DNA of 64,000 nt. Source: Ornithodoros turicata (taxonomy: Eukaryota; Arthropoda; Arachnida; Ixodida; Argasidae). The stretch is from contig NC_088207.1 of assembly GCF_037126465.1 (NCBI RefSeq), positions 40,174,143 through 40,238,142 on the forward strand. The letters are read 5' to 3'. The notes below the pieces were generated by a model. It searched no databases. It saw nothing but the letters and a program-made list of their open reading frames with translations, and was not told the origin of the DNA. The translations under genes were made by a program, and so were the position numbers. Numbering within the stretch: position 1 is the first letter of the stretch; every line of letters starts with the position of its first letter. Below, piece by piece: positions 30,201 to 39,736 of this stretch.

Positions 30201-30228
30201 CATCATCATCATCATCATCATCATCATC
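30201..30228. repeat. (CAT)n microsatellite
   Basis: Nine CAT/ATC triplets in a row. Confidence 0.95.
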
Positions 30229-30494
30229 CCATCAACACCAAGAGGAAGGCTGGTTGCCGTGAACGCCAGGTGTCGCAACAAACCGCGAATCAGACCCAGT
30301 TTTACGGGTAATTCGTAGAGAAAGAAAATGGCGGCTGCAGCACATGCGTCGCGATACACAACTTTTTGATTATTTGGTCAAGAGGAAAAAAAAAAAAAAA
30401 CTACTTGATACATAATGTGTGTCTACTTTCTGTCGCCAGTTCCGTGTTCTTGATTTATTTTTCAAATTACCTGAAGGCCAACCTTTGCACAGAA

Positions 30495-30686
30495 TATCTT
30501 TACCACTCTCGATTTGTGGAAAGCGTTAGGCTTTCGCCTTTTTGTGACAATTCTCATAGCTGCATAAGTGTCACACAAAGGCGAACGCCGTTTTGTTTTC
30601 AACCAATCAAGGGGCAGAACGATGTGAATCGTCATAGTGGTTGGCTACAAGAGCGTGCTATGCGGTGAAGTTCTGTTTTAAGAATG
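30495..30686. mobile_element. CACTS-type MITE, left end degraded
   Basis: TTCGCCTTTTTGTGACAATT and GCATAAGTGTCACACAAAGG form the central hairpin. The right arm runs through AACCAATCAAGGGGCAGAAC, GTGGTTGGCTACAAGAGCGT and GCTATGCGGTGAAGTTCTGT to AAGAATG. The left arm is barely recognisable. Confidence 0.7.
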
Positions 30687-31299
30687 TGCGGTGAAGTTGT
30701 GTTGCCGGCTGCGTCACCACCACCATCATCACCATAATCATCATCTGTTTCAACTGCTTCAAGCGTATAGCTACTAAAAGCCGGAGAGCACTGTCCCCTT
30801 TCGACAATATTTTTTTTGTCCTTCGTATGTACGTTGCCCGCGTTACCATTCTGAATAGACAACGGAGCCACCGAAATACATTGCCAAAGTTTCCAGCTTT
30901 CGTTCCGCAGAGAAGTTCACGTTTTGCAGATTTAATTAAGTCGTCTTGTACAGACCGCAGCGCTGCACCGTTTCTCGACGAGGCAGACTTAATGAACGAA
31001 GTTTGTACTTCGTTTGTCGCGGGCGCCTAGCCATAGAACTGGAAACAGGCAGGGACCTGCACGGAATACCGGTGGGATCTTGATGAGCCGTCTACCCTCG
31101 TCGAGATAATGGATGATCCAGCCAGCTGCTCTGGTTGCTTGTTCATGAATATATTGAAAAGCTCGTCTCCCCAGACCGGGAAACGCATTAGGTCTATTTT
31201 GTGGTGAAGTTCTGTGTTTCAAAGGATCGCAAACAGGACTTGGTGATTATCTCTTCCCTTGTCTAATGTATGCTCAATTCCAGTGTTTGGAGTTGGAGA
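30687..31299. other. Unassigned sequence
   Basis: Short ATCATC-type repeats near 30721-30745. No gene or element recognised. Confidence 0.45.
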
Positions 31300-31790
31300 G
31301 AGGGGGGGGGGATATATGTTTATTACAAAAAAAGGAGGGAAGGGTTATCCTTCGCTACGGCTATTCCCAGCACAGAAAAAAAAGGAAACAAAAACAAGAA
31401 GAAAAACAAACAGACAAAAAGGGAAAGAAATAAACAAAAAGGAAGACCACCACGAAATTGTCATAGTTCACCCAGAAGGCGACATATTCGCAGGAACTGA
31501 ACAAGTGCCTTTGTCACCTGACTATGTTGTGTGGGGCCTAGCAGCGGAGCTAGGGAAAAGTCTGAAATCCTGAGTCGAGCGATGCGCGACCGTAGAAGAA
31601 GACGATGTTGGCGGTAGCGGTAGTGGAGTAGCAGGTGCCCTACGTGGCTTGTGGCCACTGTGCTATAACTGTGCTTAGTGGTGGAAGAAGAAGAAGAAGA
31701 AACAGGTGCGGAATGTCTCCTTCAATATGACAGGTGGGGCAGTTGAGTGACGAAAGCTGGCCCATCTTTAAGATGAACAGCGCAAACAAA
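31300..31790 (-). mobile_element. LINE, 5'-truncated (minus strand), poly(C) 3' end
   Basis: From right to left: ORF2 residues LKMGQLSSLNCPTCHIEGDI with CxxC...H at ~31780-31710, an expansion of CTT triplets, then LLGPTQHSQVTKALVQFLRI and the stop at ~31461. After that comes a T/G-rich 3' UTR with ATAGCCGTAGCGAAGGATAA, then AATAAACATATATC and C10 (plus-strand G at 31302-31311). Its 5' boundary abuts the tail of the next LINE at 31790. Confidence 0.72.
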
Positions 31791-32164
31791 AACAACAACT
31801 TCAATTCAGGGTGATGGGCGGGGAGTTTCATCGCCGGGGGCGAAACTCACCCCCATTGCTGGAGGTGATGCGGGGAATGAAGTAATGGGTCCCGTTACAG
31901 TGAGGATCGAAGTCCTGTGGCGTCCAAAAAGGCGAACAGAGCCTTGAGGGCAGAGCGTTGGGGAGCTGGATGCGGCCAGGGGCCAAGCAATTTTGTGATG
32001 AGGAAAAAATGAGCAGTGGAGTCCAGGCCACATTTAGTCGAAACCTGTGGAGCAAGGACTCTTCCTCCCTTTAGTTGCGGCCTACCAGTGTGTACGTCGC
32101 ATCGTAGGGCCAATCGAGCGCAGAAAAGAGTTCGTTCTGACAGCGTCTCAGAGCTATTCGTGCA

Positions 32165-32414
32165 CATTCTTAGAAATGAACTTCACCGCAGAGCATTCTT
32201 CCAGCCAACCATGATGTCGAATGATGCCGTTAGCTGCACTGATTTGTTGAAAACTGGAGGCGTACGCCTTTTTCTGTGACAAGTATGAACAGCATAAGTG
32301 TCACAAAAAAGGTGTACGCCTCCCGTTTTCAGCAAATCAGGGCAGATAACGATATCATTCGATAATATGGTTGGCTAGGAGCGTGCTATGCCATGATGTT
32401 CATTTCTAAGAGTG
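32165..32414. mobile_element. CACTS palindromic MITE, 250 bp, 2-bp target duplication CA
   Basis: Termini CATTCTTAGAAATGAACTTC and GATGTTCATTTCTAAGAGTG. Almost the whole element is self-complementary; the centre is GGCGTACGCCTTTTTCTGTG / CACAAAAAAGGTGTACGCC around AAGTATGAACAGCATAAGTG. Flanks CA at 32163-32164 and 32415-32416. The related LINE at 27120-27140 has TGCACTATCGGCG where this one has TGCA-[MITE]-CAGTAGCGGCG, so removing the MITE and one CA restores the site. Confidence 0.93.
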
Positions 32415-32458
32415 CAGTAGCGGCGATTGGCTAGCCCGCAGACGAATGGGGTAAGTAG

Positions 32459-32904
32459 CACTCTTAAAAATGAACTTCACGACATAGCACGCTCCTAGCG
32501 AACTATCATCTCGAATGATATCGTTACCTGCCCTGGGGGCTCAATCGCTTCATCGTCGTTACGGTCGTTACAGTCTAACGAGTGGCGGGAAATTCAAAAA
32601 GGTGGGCACGTGACACATTGCGCGTGACGGGCCTTCACGTATCGCGCGAAGAGCGCCGTGCACGTGTTTTATCACGTGCCCACCTTTTTAAATTTCCCGC
32701 CACTCGTTAGCTTGTAACGACCGTAACGACGATGAAGCGATTAAGAACGGGAGGCGTACGCCGTTTTTGTGGTAATTATGAACAGCATAAGTGTCACAAA
32801 AAAGGGCGCCTCCCGTTTTCAACAAATTATGGCAGATAACGATATCATTCGAGATGATGGTTGGCTAGGAGCGTGCTATGCCGTGAAGTTCATTTCTAAG
32901 AGTG
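32459..32904. mobile_element. CACTS palindromic MITE with 2-bp target duplication AG, carrying a foldback
   Basis: Termini CACTCTTAAAAATGAACTTC and GAAGTTCATTTCTAAGAGTG, flanked by AG (32457-32458 and 32905-32906). The paralogous empty site at 27150-27165 reads ATGCAGGGCAGAAG against AGTAG-[MITE]-AGGACAGAAG. The left arm is interrupted by a second palindrome at 32543-32742. Confidence 0.93.
32543..32742. mobile_element. 200-bp foldback nested in the MITE
   Basis: AATCGCTTCATCGTCGTTAC is mirrored by GTAACGACGATGAAGCGATT. The arms continue through AACGAGTGGCGGGAAATT, AAAAAGGTGGGCACGTGA and back, with one or two mismatches, around a ~50-bp GC-rich centre. It sits where the MITE's TGATTTGTTGAA block should be. 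Host MITE, then host LINE, make a three-level nest. Confidence 0.9.
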
Positions 32905-33329
32905 AGGACAGAAGTGACAGACCCAGCTGCACGAGCACACCTGACCGCAGAATCAGAGAGGGCATTCCCCGAGATACCACCGTAGCCAGGAATCCTGGAA
33001 CCACACAATGTGGCCTAGAGACTACAACATGGCGTGCAGGCAAAGGGTCCCCGTGTAGGTGTCATTGATCACATTGGGCGAATATGCCAGGGCCTCCTGG
33101 ACGAATCGCGCTCGTTTTTCGAATACAGAAAATGAATTTATTAGTATGACCTGCGCCAGACTCAGCGAGTCAGTTGATAGCGTGTCAGCCCACAAAAGCC
33201 AAGGTTATGTCTTCGAACCCAGTTGAGGACGCAAGCAAACTAGTGGCAGTGTGCTAGTCGCTTAGACACGCCCGCTCTCGTGAGTGCCGTCAAGTACGCT
33301 GTACCATGCGCTGAGATTAGTTCGCTGCA

Positions 33330-33960
33330 CATTAAAGGGACGGTCTCTTCCGTTCCAGTCGATTTCGAGACTATTTCTTTCCCCGGCGTAAAATTTCATT
33401 TTCCCTTTTCATTCCCCTGGACCACTGACACGGTGTCGAAAATCTCACGCAAAATAGTGGCGTAGTTTGACTGTTATTCGACGGAATACATGACAAGATT
33501 CGCGAGCTCCGGATTTTGAGAATATGCCGGAATTCCCTCTCTCGAGAAACAGAAAAAAACGTCATTCTCTAAGAACCAATGAGGGCGCGAGCTTGATGTT
33601 CTGATGTTGTTCTGATGTTGATGAAAAAAATACTAGGGAGAGGTTGAATTCGTCACACGACAAATTCGGCTACTGCCATAAATAGGCCCCCCAAATGTGA
33701 AAAAATATATAAAAGAGAACACCCCACCCTCACTTTCGCGATAACTATCGGCCAAAAGCCAAAATCACCGGTTCACGTAGTGAATTACCGTACAGTGAAT
33801 TACGCGCGAGCTTGAGAAAAGGAATGCCGCAGTCGCACGGGCGTCTCATAGAGTTACGGGATGTTTGGAGGGCACCTTTCCTCCTCGCAGCGCCGCGCTC
33901 TCATGCACTCCGCCGCTTAGGGAGTGACGTCACGCCGCATGGGTGAACCTTCCTTGTTCA
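33330..33960 (+). repeat. Dispersed repeat R2, copy 2, with a retroelement inserted
   Basis: Contains TTCCGTTCCAGTCGATTTCG, CGACGGAATACATGACA, ATATGCCGGAATTCCCTC, CCAATGAGGGCGCGAGCTTG and, after the insertion, AGAGTTACGGG and CCGCTTAGGGAGTGACGTCA. The same order is found reversed at 38960-39310. No coding potential. A TATAAATTT at 33963 follows its right edge. Confidence 0.75.
33597..33803 (-). mobile_element. Truncated retroelement with 12-bp target duplication
   Basis: GCGCGAGCTTGA at 33585-33596 is repeated exactly at 33804-33815. The 207-bp insert ends, on the minus strand, in CATCAACATCAGAACAACAT repeats after a TATTTTTTT run. It contains GAATTTGTCGTGTGACGAAT, which resembles the 3' UTR of the LINE at 49.6-50.2 kb (AGAATTCGTCAGTGACGAAT). 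A tail plus duplication plus 5' truncation is what target-primed reverse transcription leaves. Confidence 0.8.
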
Positions 33961-34498
33961 CCTATAAATTTGGGGAGTTGATCCTCATGAACTTCAAAAT
34001 CTAGTTAGTGATCCAGGTCATGTTAGCATAAGTGCGGGCTCAGCTGAGGCTGTGTTCCAGTACAGCAGCAGTTCGTGCAACCAGCGCCTGCAGATGTCGC
34101 CTTTCTGGACCAGAAGAACACTACTAACGGACACCGTCATCAATTGTGTTGAACGTTGCCCCCTGTTGAACGCGCTCACAAGTGTACGTGCCAAGTCCAA
34201 CAGTTTTCGGTTGCAACTTGCGTACTGAAAAAAAAAAAGAAAGCTTGCCATGTACTGTTTCAGAAGTAATGAGACACAGCGACAACTGCTTATAGTTCCA
34301 CCTTCAGCAGAACTCATTGAACGATCACTGTGAAGCATATGAGACCGTTATTGCTTTTCGTGCACAGCTTGTTTCTAAAGTCCGAGCTTGGCGTCGACAC
34401 TGTCTGGCGTATTATTTGTGCGAACAGAACGTATCGTTTCTTGGTGAACATCCTTTTGATCTGAAAGACGGCAATTGACTTGGGCATTGGTGAGGCTT
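33961..34498. other. Unassigned sequence
   Basis: A 106-codon minus-strand frame (34018-34338) has no recognisable domain. Nothing else seen. Confidence 0.4.
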
Positions 34499-34499
34499 A

Positions 34500-34640
34500 A
34501 ACAACAACAACTTTATTCCGAGATGATGAGTGGGGAGAGTCACCGCCAGGGGCGATACTCTACCCCACGCACAAATGCTGCGTTGTCCTAATTGCTGTTC
34601 GTTCAGCCTCTGCAATTGCGTGGTTGGCGAGGGCATGGGC
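34500..34640 (-). mobile_element. LINE 3' UTR only, (GTT)n tail
   Basis: Minus strand: GGGGTAGAGTATCGCCCCTG, GCGGTGACTCTCCCCACTCA, CGGAATAAAGTTGTTGTTG. It matches 37803-37870 and 31790-31860. AATAAA precedes the GTT tail. 5'-truncated inside the UTR. Confidence 0.7.
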
Positions 34641-35365
34641 TACCATGGCAGCAGCGATCGGGTAACTCAATCACCCGCGTCCAGGCCTGTATCAGAACAT
34701 TTACGCAGCTCTGTCTACTCGTCTCACGTTACGTGTACTTACCATATCATCTTACTGCGATGACATGATTGGGTAATTGCGGTACTCGCGATGGCTTACA
34801 ACAGTGTACATAGGCTGTTCCCAAGTTGGTAATCTAATAAATGCGTTTATGCCTGTGCATGGGGGCTTCATTTAGGGAAGCTGAATTCTCACCCTTCGGA
34901 GTACAGTGAGAGCGAGAGCTCCACCGTCGTGTCGTCGTCCAGGCGCTGTCATCAAATTTAACGGGGGTGTTAGTGAGCGCAGATTAGGCTCCCGCTCAAC
35001 CGGTCATTTCAAGCTGTCGCGAGTAGCGGAGAAAAACTTTGAGTCCCTAGGCGTCTGCAGCTCTCGATGTTGCTATATACGTGCACTTGCCTATACGATT
35101 AATACGATTAATGACGGTATACTGGCATTGCATTTTTTCTGTTCTATTCTGCAGCTCTGAAAGTTTTAAGGCCGCACATCTATTGCATATTGTTGCCATA
35201 CAATGAGGACCGCTTGTGTATTTCGTTCATAATAAATTTTTCCTTAACAACAACAATGAAAAAATAACATCACTCGGCGATTAATGTGAACTCGCAGCAT
35301 GTGCTGTGTATCCAGACTATATACTGTAGGCTGCGCACACCACCGAACACCCTTTCCATAATGTT
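34641..35365. other. Unassigned sequence
   Basis: No recognisable gene or element. An ACAACAACAATG run near 35247 may be another worn retroelement tail. Confidence 0.4.
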
Positions 35366-35420
35366 ATTTTTATTTAGTGTTAGCGCCGCGAAGCAACTGT
35401 GGCTATATAGCGGGTTACAA
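35366..35420 (-). mobile_element. SINE 3' end fragment
   Basis: TTATTTTTATTTAGTGTTAG, then CGCCGCGAAGCAACTGTGGC. This is the last ~50 bp of the SINE in reverse; the remainder is truncated. Confidence 0.75.
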
Positions 35421-36110
35421 AAGAACATTACAAACGTCACTAGAAAACCAACAGCACGGAGGGCGACTACATAGCCGAATCGGAAATTCAAAAATAAAAA
35501 TACAACAACAACAACAAAAGGAAGTAATAAATTTTGCATCACTAACTCTTTTATGGAGAACAAAACTTCTTTCACGTTGAAAAATGGCATCTAGTAGATG
35601 ACCGGTGCACTATCAATTTCGGCGAGCCGCCTGACATTACGAGACCCGTCAAGTCACAGGCAAATTTTTGCGCGTATTTTTACCAATATGCGTATTTTTA
35701 CCAATACCAGAAATTGGCTTCCTAATTTGTTTTTTAACCTCATTATCCTCATTTGATTAGCTGAGATGTACGCGAACAACAGCAAATGATTGTGCACGCC
35801 GCTTAGGCCTGTATACGATCACCAGGTTCTGTTTTCCCTGTCTGTACGATAAGGTGGCGTTTGAGGTCCGCGCAGTAAAGCGGAAGATATCGCGGGAACA
35901 ACAGCGGCGGACACCATCAACGGCTGTGTCGATCGCCGAGGACAAAGGTACGCCTACTCACTGATCGAATACAGGACAGCGGCGTTATGCCATGTCATCG
36001 CTGACATAAGGTTACTGTGGGAGGTAGAGCTATCCGCCCTTTTCTTTGTCGTCAGTAAAGAGTACCGCGTAGGCCCCGTAAGTAAAGAGTACCCCAAGGC
36101 TTACCTGCAG
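35421..36110. other. Unassigned sequence
   Basis: A short tandem (GCGTATTTTTACCAATA twice, 35672-35706) is the only pattern seen. Confidence 0.4.
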
Positions 36111-36114
36111 ATGA

Positions 36115-36260
36115 CCATAGGGGAGGGGATATGATTAATGATGATAACAAAAGGAAGAAAAAGTTTAGCAATGATGGAGGCTTGCTATTCCTAAAAGCAA
36201 AGCCAAACAAACAAAAAGGAAGAAGAAAGTTATGAAGAACAGAAAAAAAAAAAAGCACAG
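36115..36260 (-). mobile_element. LINE 3' UTR end (ATATCCCCTCCCC)
   Basis: Minus strand: CTTTGCTTTTAGGAATAGCA, AGCCTCCATCATTGCTAAAC, TTTTTCTTCC, TTAATCATATCCCCTCCCC. It lines up with 28500-28611, although the tail is shorter and the stem-loop is not conserved. Confidence 0.55.
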
Positions 36261-37320
36261 CTAAATTGTATATGGGACTTGTTATATACTTATATGGGGC
36301 TTATATAGGAATTGTTATGTGTTTTTGTGTGTTCGTTTCTGCTCTAGCGTTGCGAGGCGGATGTCGAAGAAATCCTGGGACGCCAAGCGTAGAAGGAAGG
36401 TGTACGAGCCGTGACTAACTCCAAGATATTGCGCCGAACTTTGCCGAATATTGCGCCAAGATATTGCGGCGAACTCTCAAATGAGAAGGCAGTCGGTGTA
36501 CTAAGTAATCCAAAAGGTTTGACGATGAGTTTTTGGAAGTATGCACATGATTCAGGATGGTGAAAAGCCGAGTAGATCGTCGAAGAGGACGTTTTGCAGC
36601 AACGACTGATAGGCGACAAACAGATACAGATACCGCCGTTAAATACCACGGTGGCAGGACTTACACACATTAACGATTGGCATGTCAACTGACGATGACA
36701 ATGACGATGACAGCGTAATAAATTTTCGCGTAACAGGCATAGGATGAGACATTTATGCAGAACTAGAAGCGATTGCAAATTATGATGCGTAAGCAGGGCT
36801 TTGTACTGCACATAATGCTTGCAAAAAAAAGAAAAGGAAAAAGTCGTACCAGGAATAATTTCTTCCCATCACCAGGCAGGCCGGTTGGAAACGACACCAC
36901 CACTACCATCACCACCCACCCATCACCAAGAAGCACAAGTTTGAGCTTACGCTGTGGTAACTTAACTAATAAGTAAAAATAAAGGCAAAATAAACTCGGA
37001 CCGAAAGTAAACTATTTTGCAGAAAGTAGAGGGAATCAGCGAATTAAGAGAGTGGATGAATTAGTTGGCATCATAAAATAAACATTAAGGACTCATCTAG
37101 CCGGCCAAGAATACAAAATAAGAAATAGAGGACTTCCACAATATTTTATATGTGTGGCAGACAGATTAAAGCGCGGTACGTAACGCTTTCCCTCATGTTT
37201 GTTGTCTGATTCGTTTTCACCTTTTACCATTGTTGAACGCCCCACCGGCGTAGTAAACATTTACGCGGTCTTCCGGTTTGTCAGTAATGCTCGCTTTACT
37301 GCTTTCTGCCTGTGTCTGAT
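36261..37320. other. Unassigned sequence
   Basis: A 155-codon minus-strand frame at 36344-36811 has no recognisable domain and overlaps internally repeated words (AAGATATTGCG near 36420-36470). I do not regard it as a gene. Confidence 0.4.
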
Positions 37321-37559
37321 GCATACCTGGGTAGTAATGTCATTAATGTAATGAAATTACAGTAATGAATTACTTTTACTGGTAATTTGTACTGTAATGC
37401 ATTACTTTTGACATTATGTAATTTGTAATGAATGTTAATTACATTTGGGCAGCAATGAAATTACTCATTACGTTTTTACAAAAGAACCGAGTGTGTGTTC
37501 TGTGTTGGCACTTGGCGGAAAGAGAGGCGGCGACAAGCGAGATAAAAGAATTCCAACGC

Positions 37560-37803
37560 CCACTATGAACGGTGACGTGAGCAACGTGACCATGAACGGT
37601 GAGCTTGGGCTGTGGAGGCTAACCAAGACGAAGTCACAGGGGTTCTCCTGTCTTGATGCCTTTCCCATCATCAAAGCCATGTTCATTGACTACAACACCG
37701 CGTTGCCATCGTCTGCATCGGTCGAGAGAGTCTGCAGCATGGCTAAAGACTCGTTCAGTCATAAGAGGGGCAGCCTAACCGACGGCCACTTCGAAAGTCA
37801 GTT
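37560..37803 (+). pseudogene. hAT transposase C-terminal dimerisation domain fragment
   Basis: The open frame reads FPIIKAMFIDYNTALPSSAS, then VERVCSMAKDSFSHKRGSL. This fits the hAT C-terminal (hATC) signature: a short helix, then A-SS-ERVFS, then a K/R-R-L motif. In hAT transposases this region mediates dimerisation; the catalytic DDE residues lie upstream and are missing. The frame continues into antisense LINE sequence at 37803 (QQQQLYCEMM...), so the end is artificial. One change is visible: the phenylalanine of ERVFS is cysteine. It is the clearest transposase fragment in the window. Confidence 0.75.
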
Positions 37804-37975
37804 GCAGCAACAACAACTTTATTGTGAGATGATGAATGGGGAGCTTCATCGCCAGGGGGAGATACTCTACCCCATTGCTGGTGGTGATGCGGGGAACGAA
37901 ATAATGAGCTCCTTCACAATAAGGATCGAAGTCCTATGGTATCCAGAAAGGTGAAGAGAGCTGTGAGGCTTGTTC
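37803..37975 (-). mobile_element. LINE 3' end inserted into the hAT relic
   Basis: Minus strand: the end of ORF2 (ATACCATAGGACTTCGATCC corresponds to the residues before the stop), then GGAGCTCATTATTTCGTTCC, GGTAGAGTATCTCCCCCTGG and AATAAAGTTGTTGTTGC. Same family as 31790-32000 and 34500-34640. Confidence 0.75.
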
Positions 37976-38404
37976 TACGCAAAGAGACTTTGAGAGGCAG
38001 CCTCTACGCTGCAACAAGAGCTTTCTGCAATAAAAGAGAGTGACAATCCTTGTGACGCACAGAATAAAATATATATTGTGAGATAGCGAAAAGGTCGAGA
38101 GAAGAGCCGTGAGTGTAAGCCGTTCAATGAGGGCAGGAAGAATCAAAGTGGGTGGTTGCAACTCGCGCTAAGGTGCAGTGATGATCATGGCGATGATTCT
38201 GCCTCACAATATTGTTGTTACAACATAGTGCTGTCTGACAATGAATTTCCACGTCCTCAGTATCCTTACGATTAAGCTCGCAGTAATGACTCTGTAATGT
38301 CATTACTTTTTCACAGTAATTGTAATGTAATTTAATTAGATTCTAACTGGAGTAATGAGCAATGTAATTTAATTATATTTTAGAAGTAATTTACCCAGGT
38401 ATGC

Positions 38405-38955
38405 TCAGGGGCTGCTAAACAATTGAAGAATAGAAAACAAAGGAACTGGAACGACAACAAAGTCTTGCGTGACTGAGATAGCCGATATGCGTGGGAATAA
38501 CAATGGGTTTAATAAGAGTAACTAGAGACGAGACAGTTCGTGTTGGAAGCTGTGCTTCCAGACGAATCAGCAGGAAGAATAGCACAGGCCGTGCTCTTGC
38601 GCATCGTCTTCGGTGTCCGCAAACCAACCCACTAGCGCTACTACAGTGACCTTCCAAAATCGAACGAAATGTCGCGCACGGCTGTGTAATGGCGGTTCAT
38701 GGTCAAAGTAACAAGTAGCTACATGACGTTGCAGTCTACGCGTGTCATTCTTGTCGACAGGTGTATGGTTCTAAGAACCCGTCGCTGAAATGAACGATGA
38801 TGGTCACATCCGGGAAACCCATCTATGAAACGGATACCACTAAGTTCGGCATCGCGGCCCACAATGTATCCGGCTATTCTTTCTTTTCTTTTTTTCTTTT
38901 CATGCTGAAAAGTGCTTAGATGTTAAATAAACGAATTTTCAAGATCAGCGCTGCT
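38405..38955. other. Unassigned sequence
   Basis: No gene or repeat recognised. Confidence 0.45.
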
Positions 38956-38959
38956 TCCG

Positions 38960-39310
38960 CGGCCGTAGAAGATCCTGCAGCGTGACGGTACTCCCTAAGC
39001 GGAGAAGTGAAAGGGAGACGCTCAGAGGGGGGAAGGCGCCGTCGAGACGCCCCGTAACTCTATGCGACACCCGCACGGCAACGGCATTCCTGTTCTCAAG
39101 GTCGCGCCCTCATTGGCTCTTTGTCTTAAGGAGTGACGTTCTCTTGTCTTTCCAGAGGGGGAATTCCGGCATACTCTCAACATCCCGCGTCTGCTGTTGT
39201 CATGTATTCCGTCAAATGATAGTCCAACTACGCACTGTTGCACCTGGGATCTTCGGTACCGTGGTCAGTGGTTCAAGAGGAATAGAATGACACTATGGAT
39301 TCGAAATCTA
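38960..39310 (-). repeat. Dispersed repeat R2, copy 3 (reverse orientation)
   Basis: Reverse of 33330-33960 without the inserted retroelement: GTACTCCCTAAGCGGAG, CCCGTAACTCTATGCGAC, GGTCGCGCCCTCATTGGCTC, GGAATTCCGGCATACTCTCA, CATGTATTCCGTC, TCGAAATCTACTGGAACGGA. It therefore serves as the empty-site reference for 33597-33803. Confidence 0.75.
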
Positions 39311-39443
39311 CTGGAACGGATGCGACCCTCCCCTTAGTGCTGTAGACTCGTCCACACTGTACGGTTTTCGGGCACATCAATGACTGAAGCCTCAACGGAC
39401 TCTGGAGTATAAGACATTGGCACTACTCTTCGCTTGTTATTGT

Positions 39444-39724
39444 TTTTTTATTGCGTGTTAGCGCCGCGAAGCAACTGTGGCTATGATCAGCGTACAGATG
39501 TGGACAGACGGAGAGAGGACAGCAGGAAGGAGTGCGGGACAGGGGGAATAGTATGCGTCGTGGGCCGACTTCAGGAAGAACTGTGCCGACATTCGTCTGG
39601 AAAGTCTTCGGAAAACCCAGGGAAAACCTGGTAGGATTCGAAGCCACCACCTCCTAGTCTTCTGCACGACCTTGGTTACTACCAACGAGCAGGACGCCTT
39701 AGCCCACTCGGCCATGCCGCTGGT
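39444..39724 (-). mobile_element. Full-length SINE (minus strand) with 12-bp target duplication
   Basis: GCTTGTTATTGT at 39432-39443 is repeated exactly at 39725-39736. On the minus strand the head reads GGCATGGCCGAGTGGGCTAA, then GGCGTC (a serine/leucine-type A box), a long variable arm, and GTGGCTTCGAATCCTACC (B box). The body with AGGTTTTCCCTGGGTTTTCC and GTTGCTTCGCGGCGCTAACA follows, with a T/A-rich tail. This is the cleanest SINE in the window. Confidence 0.95.
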
Positions 39725-39736
39725 GCTTGTTATTGT

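Larger units (their letters stand above)
31790..33060 (-). mobile_element. LINE (minus strand) hosting two MITEs
   Basis: The 3' end on the minus strand is a UTR with GGGGGTGAGTTTCGCCCCCG and a GTTGTTGTTTTTG tail. ORF2 remains include KLLGPWPHPAP and ALKALFAFLDATGL (31906-32000), LLHRFRLNVAWTPLL (~32010-32055), and RRCQNELFSALDWPYDA (~32080-32150). Further upstream coding is interrupted by MITEs at 32165-32414 and 32459-32904, and resumes at 32905-33060 with sequence matching 27140-27200. Frameshifts are frequent. Confidence 0.75.
37322..38404 (+). mobile_element. hAT transposon relic with ATTAC subterminal repeats
   Basis: Left end GCATACCTGGGTAGTAATGT, right end AATTTACCCAGGTATGC; GCATACCTGGGTA is an exact inverted repeat. 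Dozens of GTAATG / CATTAC words fill 37330-37470 and 38285-38400, as in Tol2-like hATs. The middle keeps a hAT dimerisation-domain fragment, itself cut by a LINE tail. About 1.1 kb remains. No clean 8-bp target duplication can be read. Confidence 0.8.

Noticed and set aside
37445..37954. 169-codon frame taken as one protein
   Set aside because: Only 37560-37803 is hAT transposase. The rest is subterminal repeat at the start and antisense LINE UTR at the end.
39655..39724. Functional tRNA gene
   Set aside because: A and B boxes are present, but the tRNA-like part is the head of a SINE with body, tail and target duplication; acceptor stem pairing is not intact.
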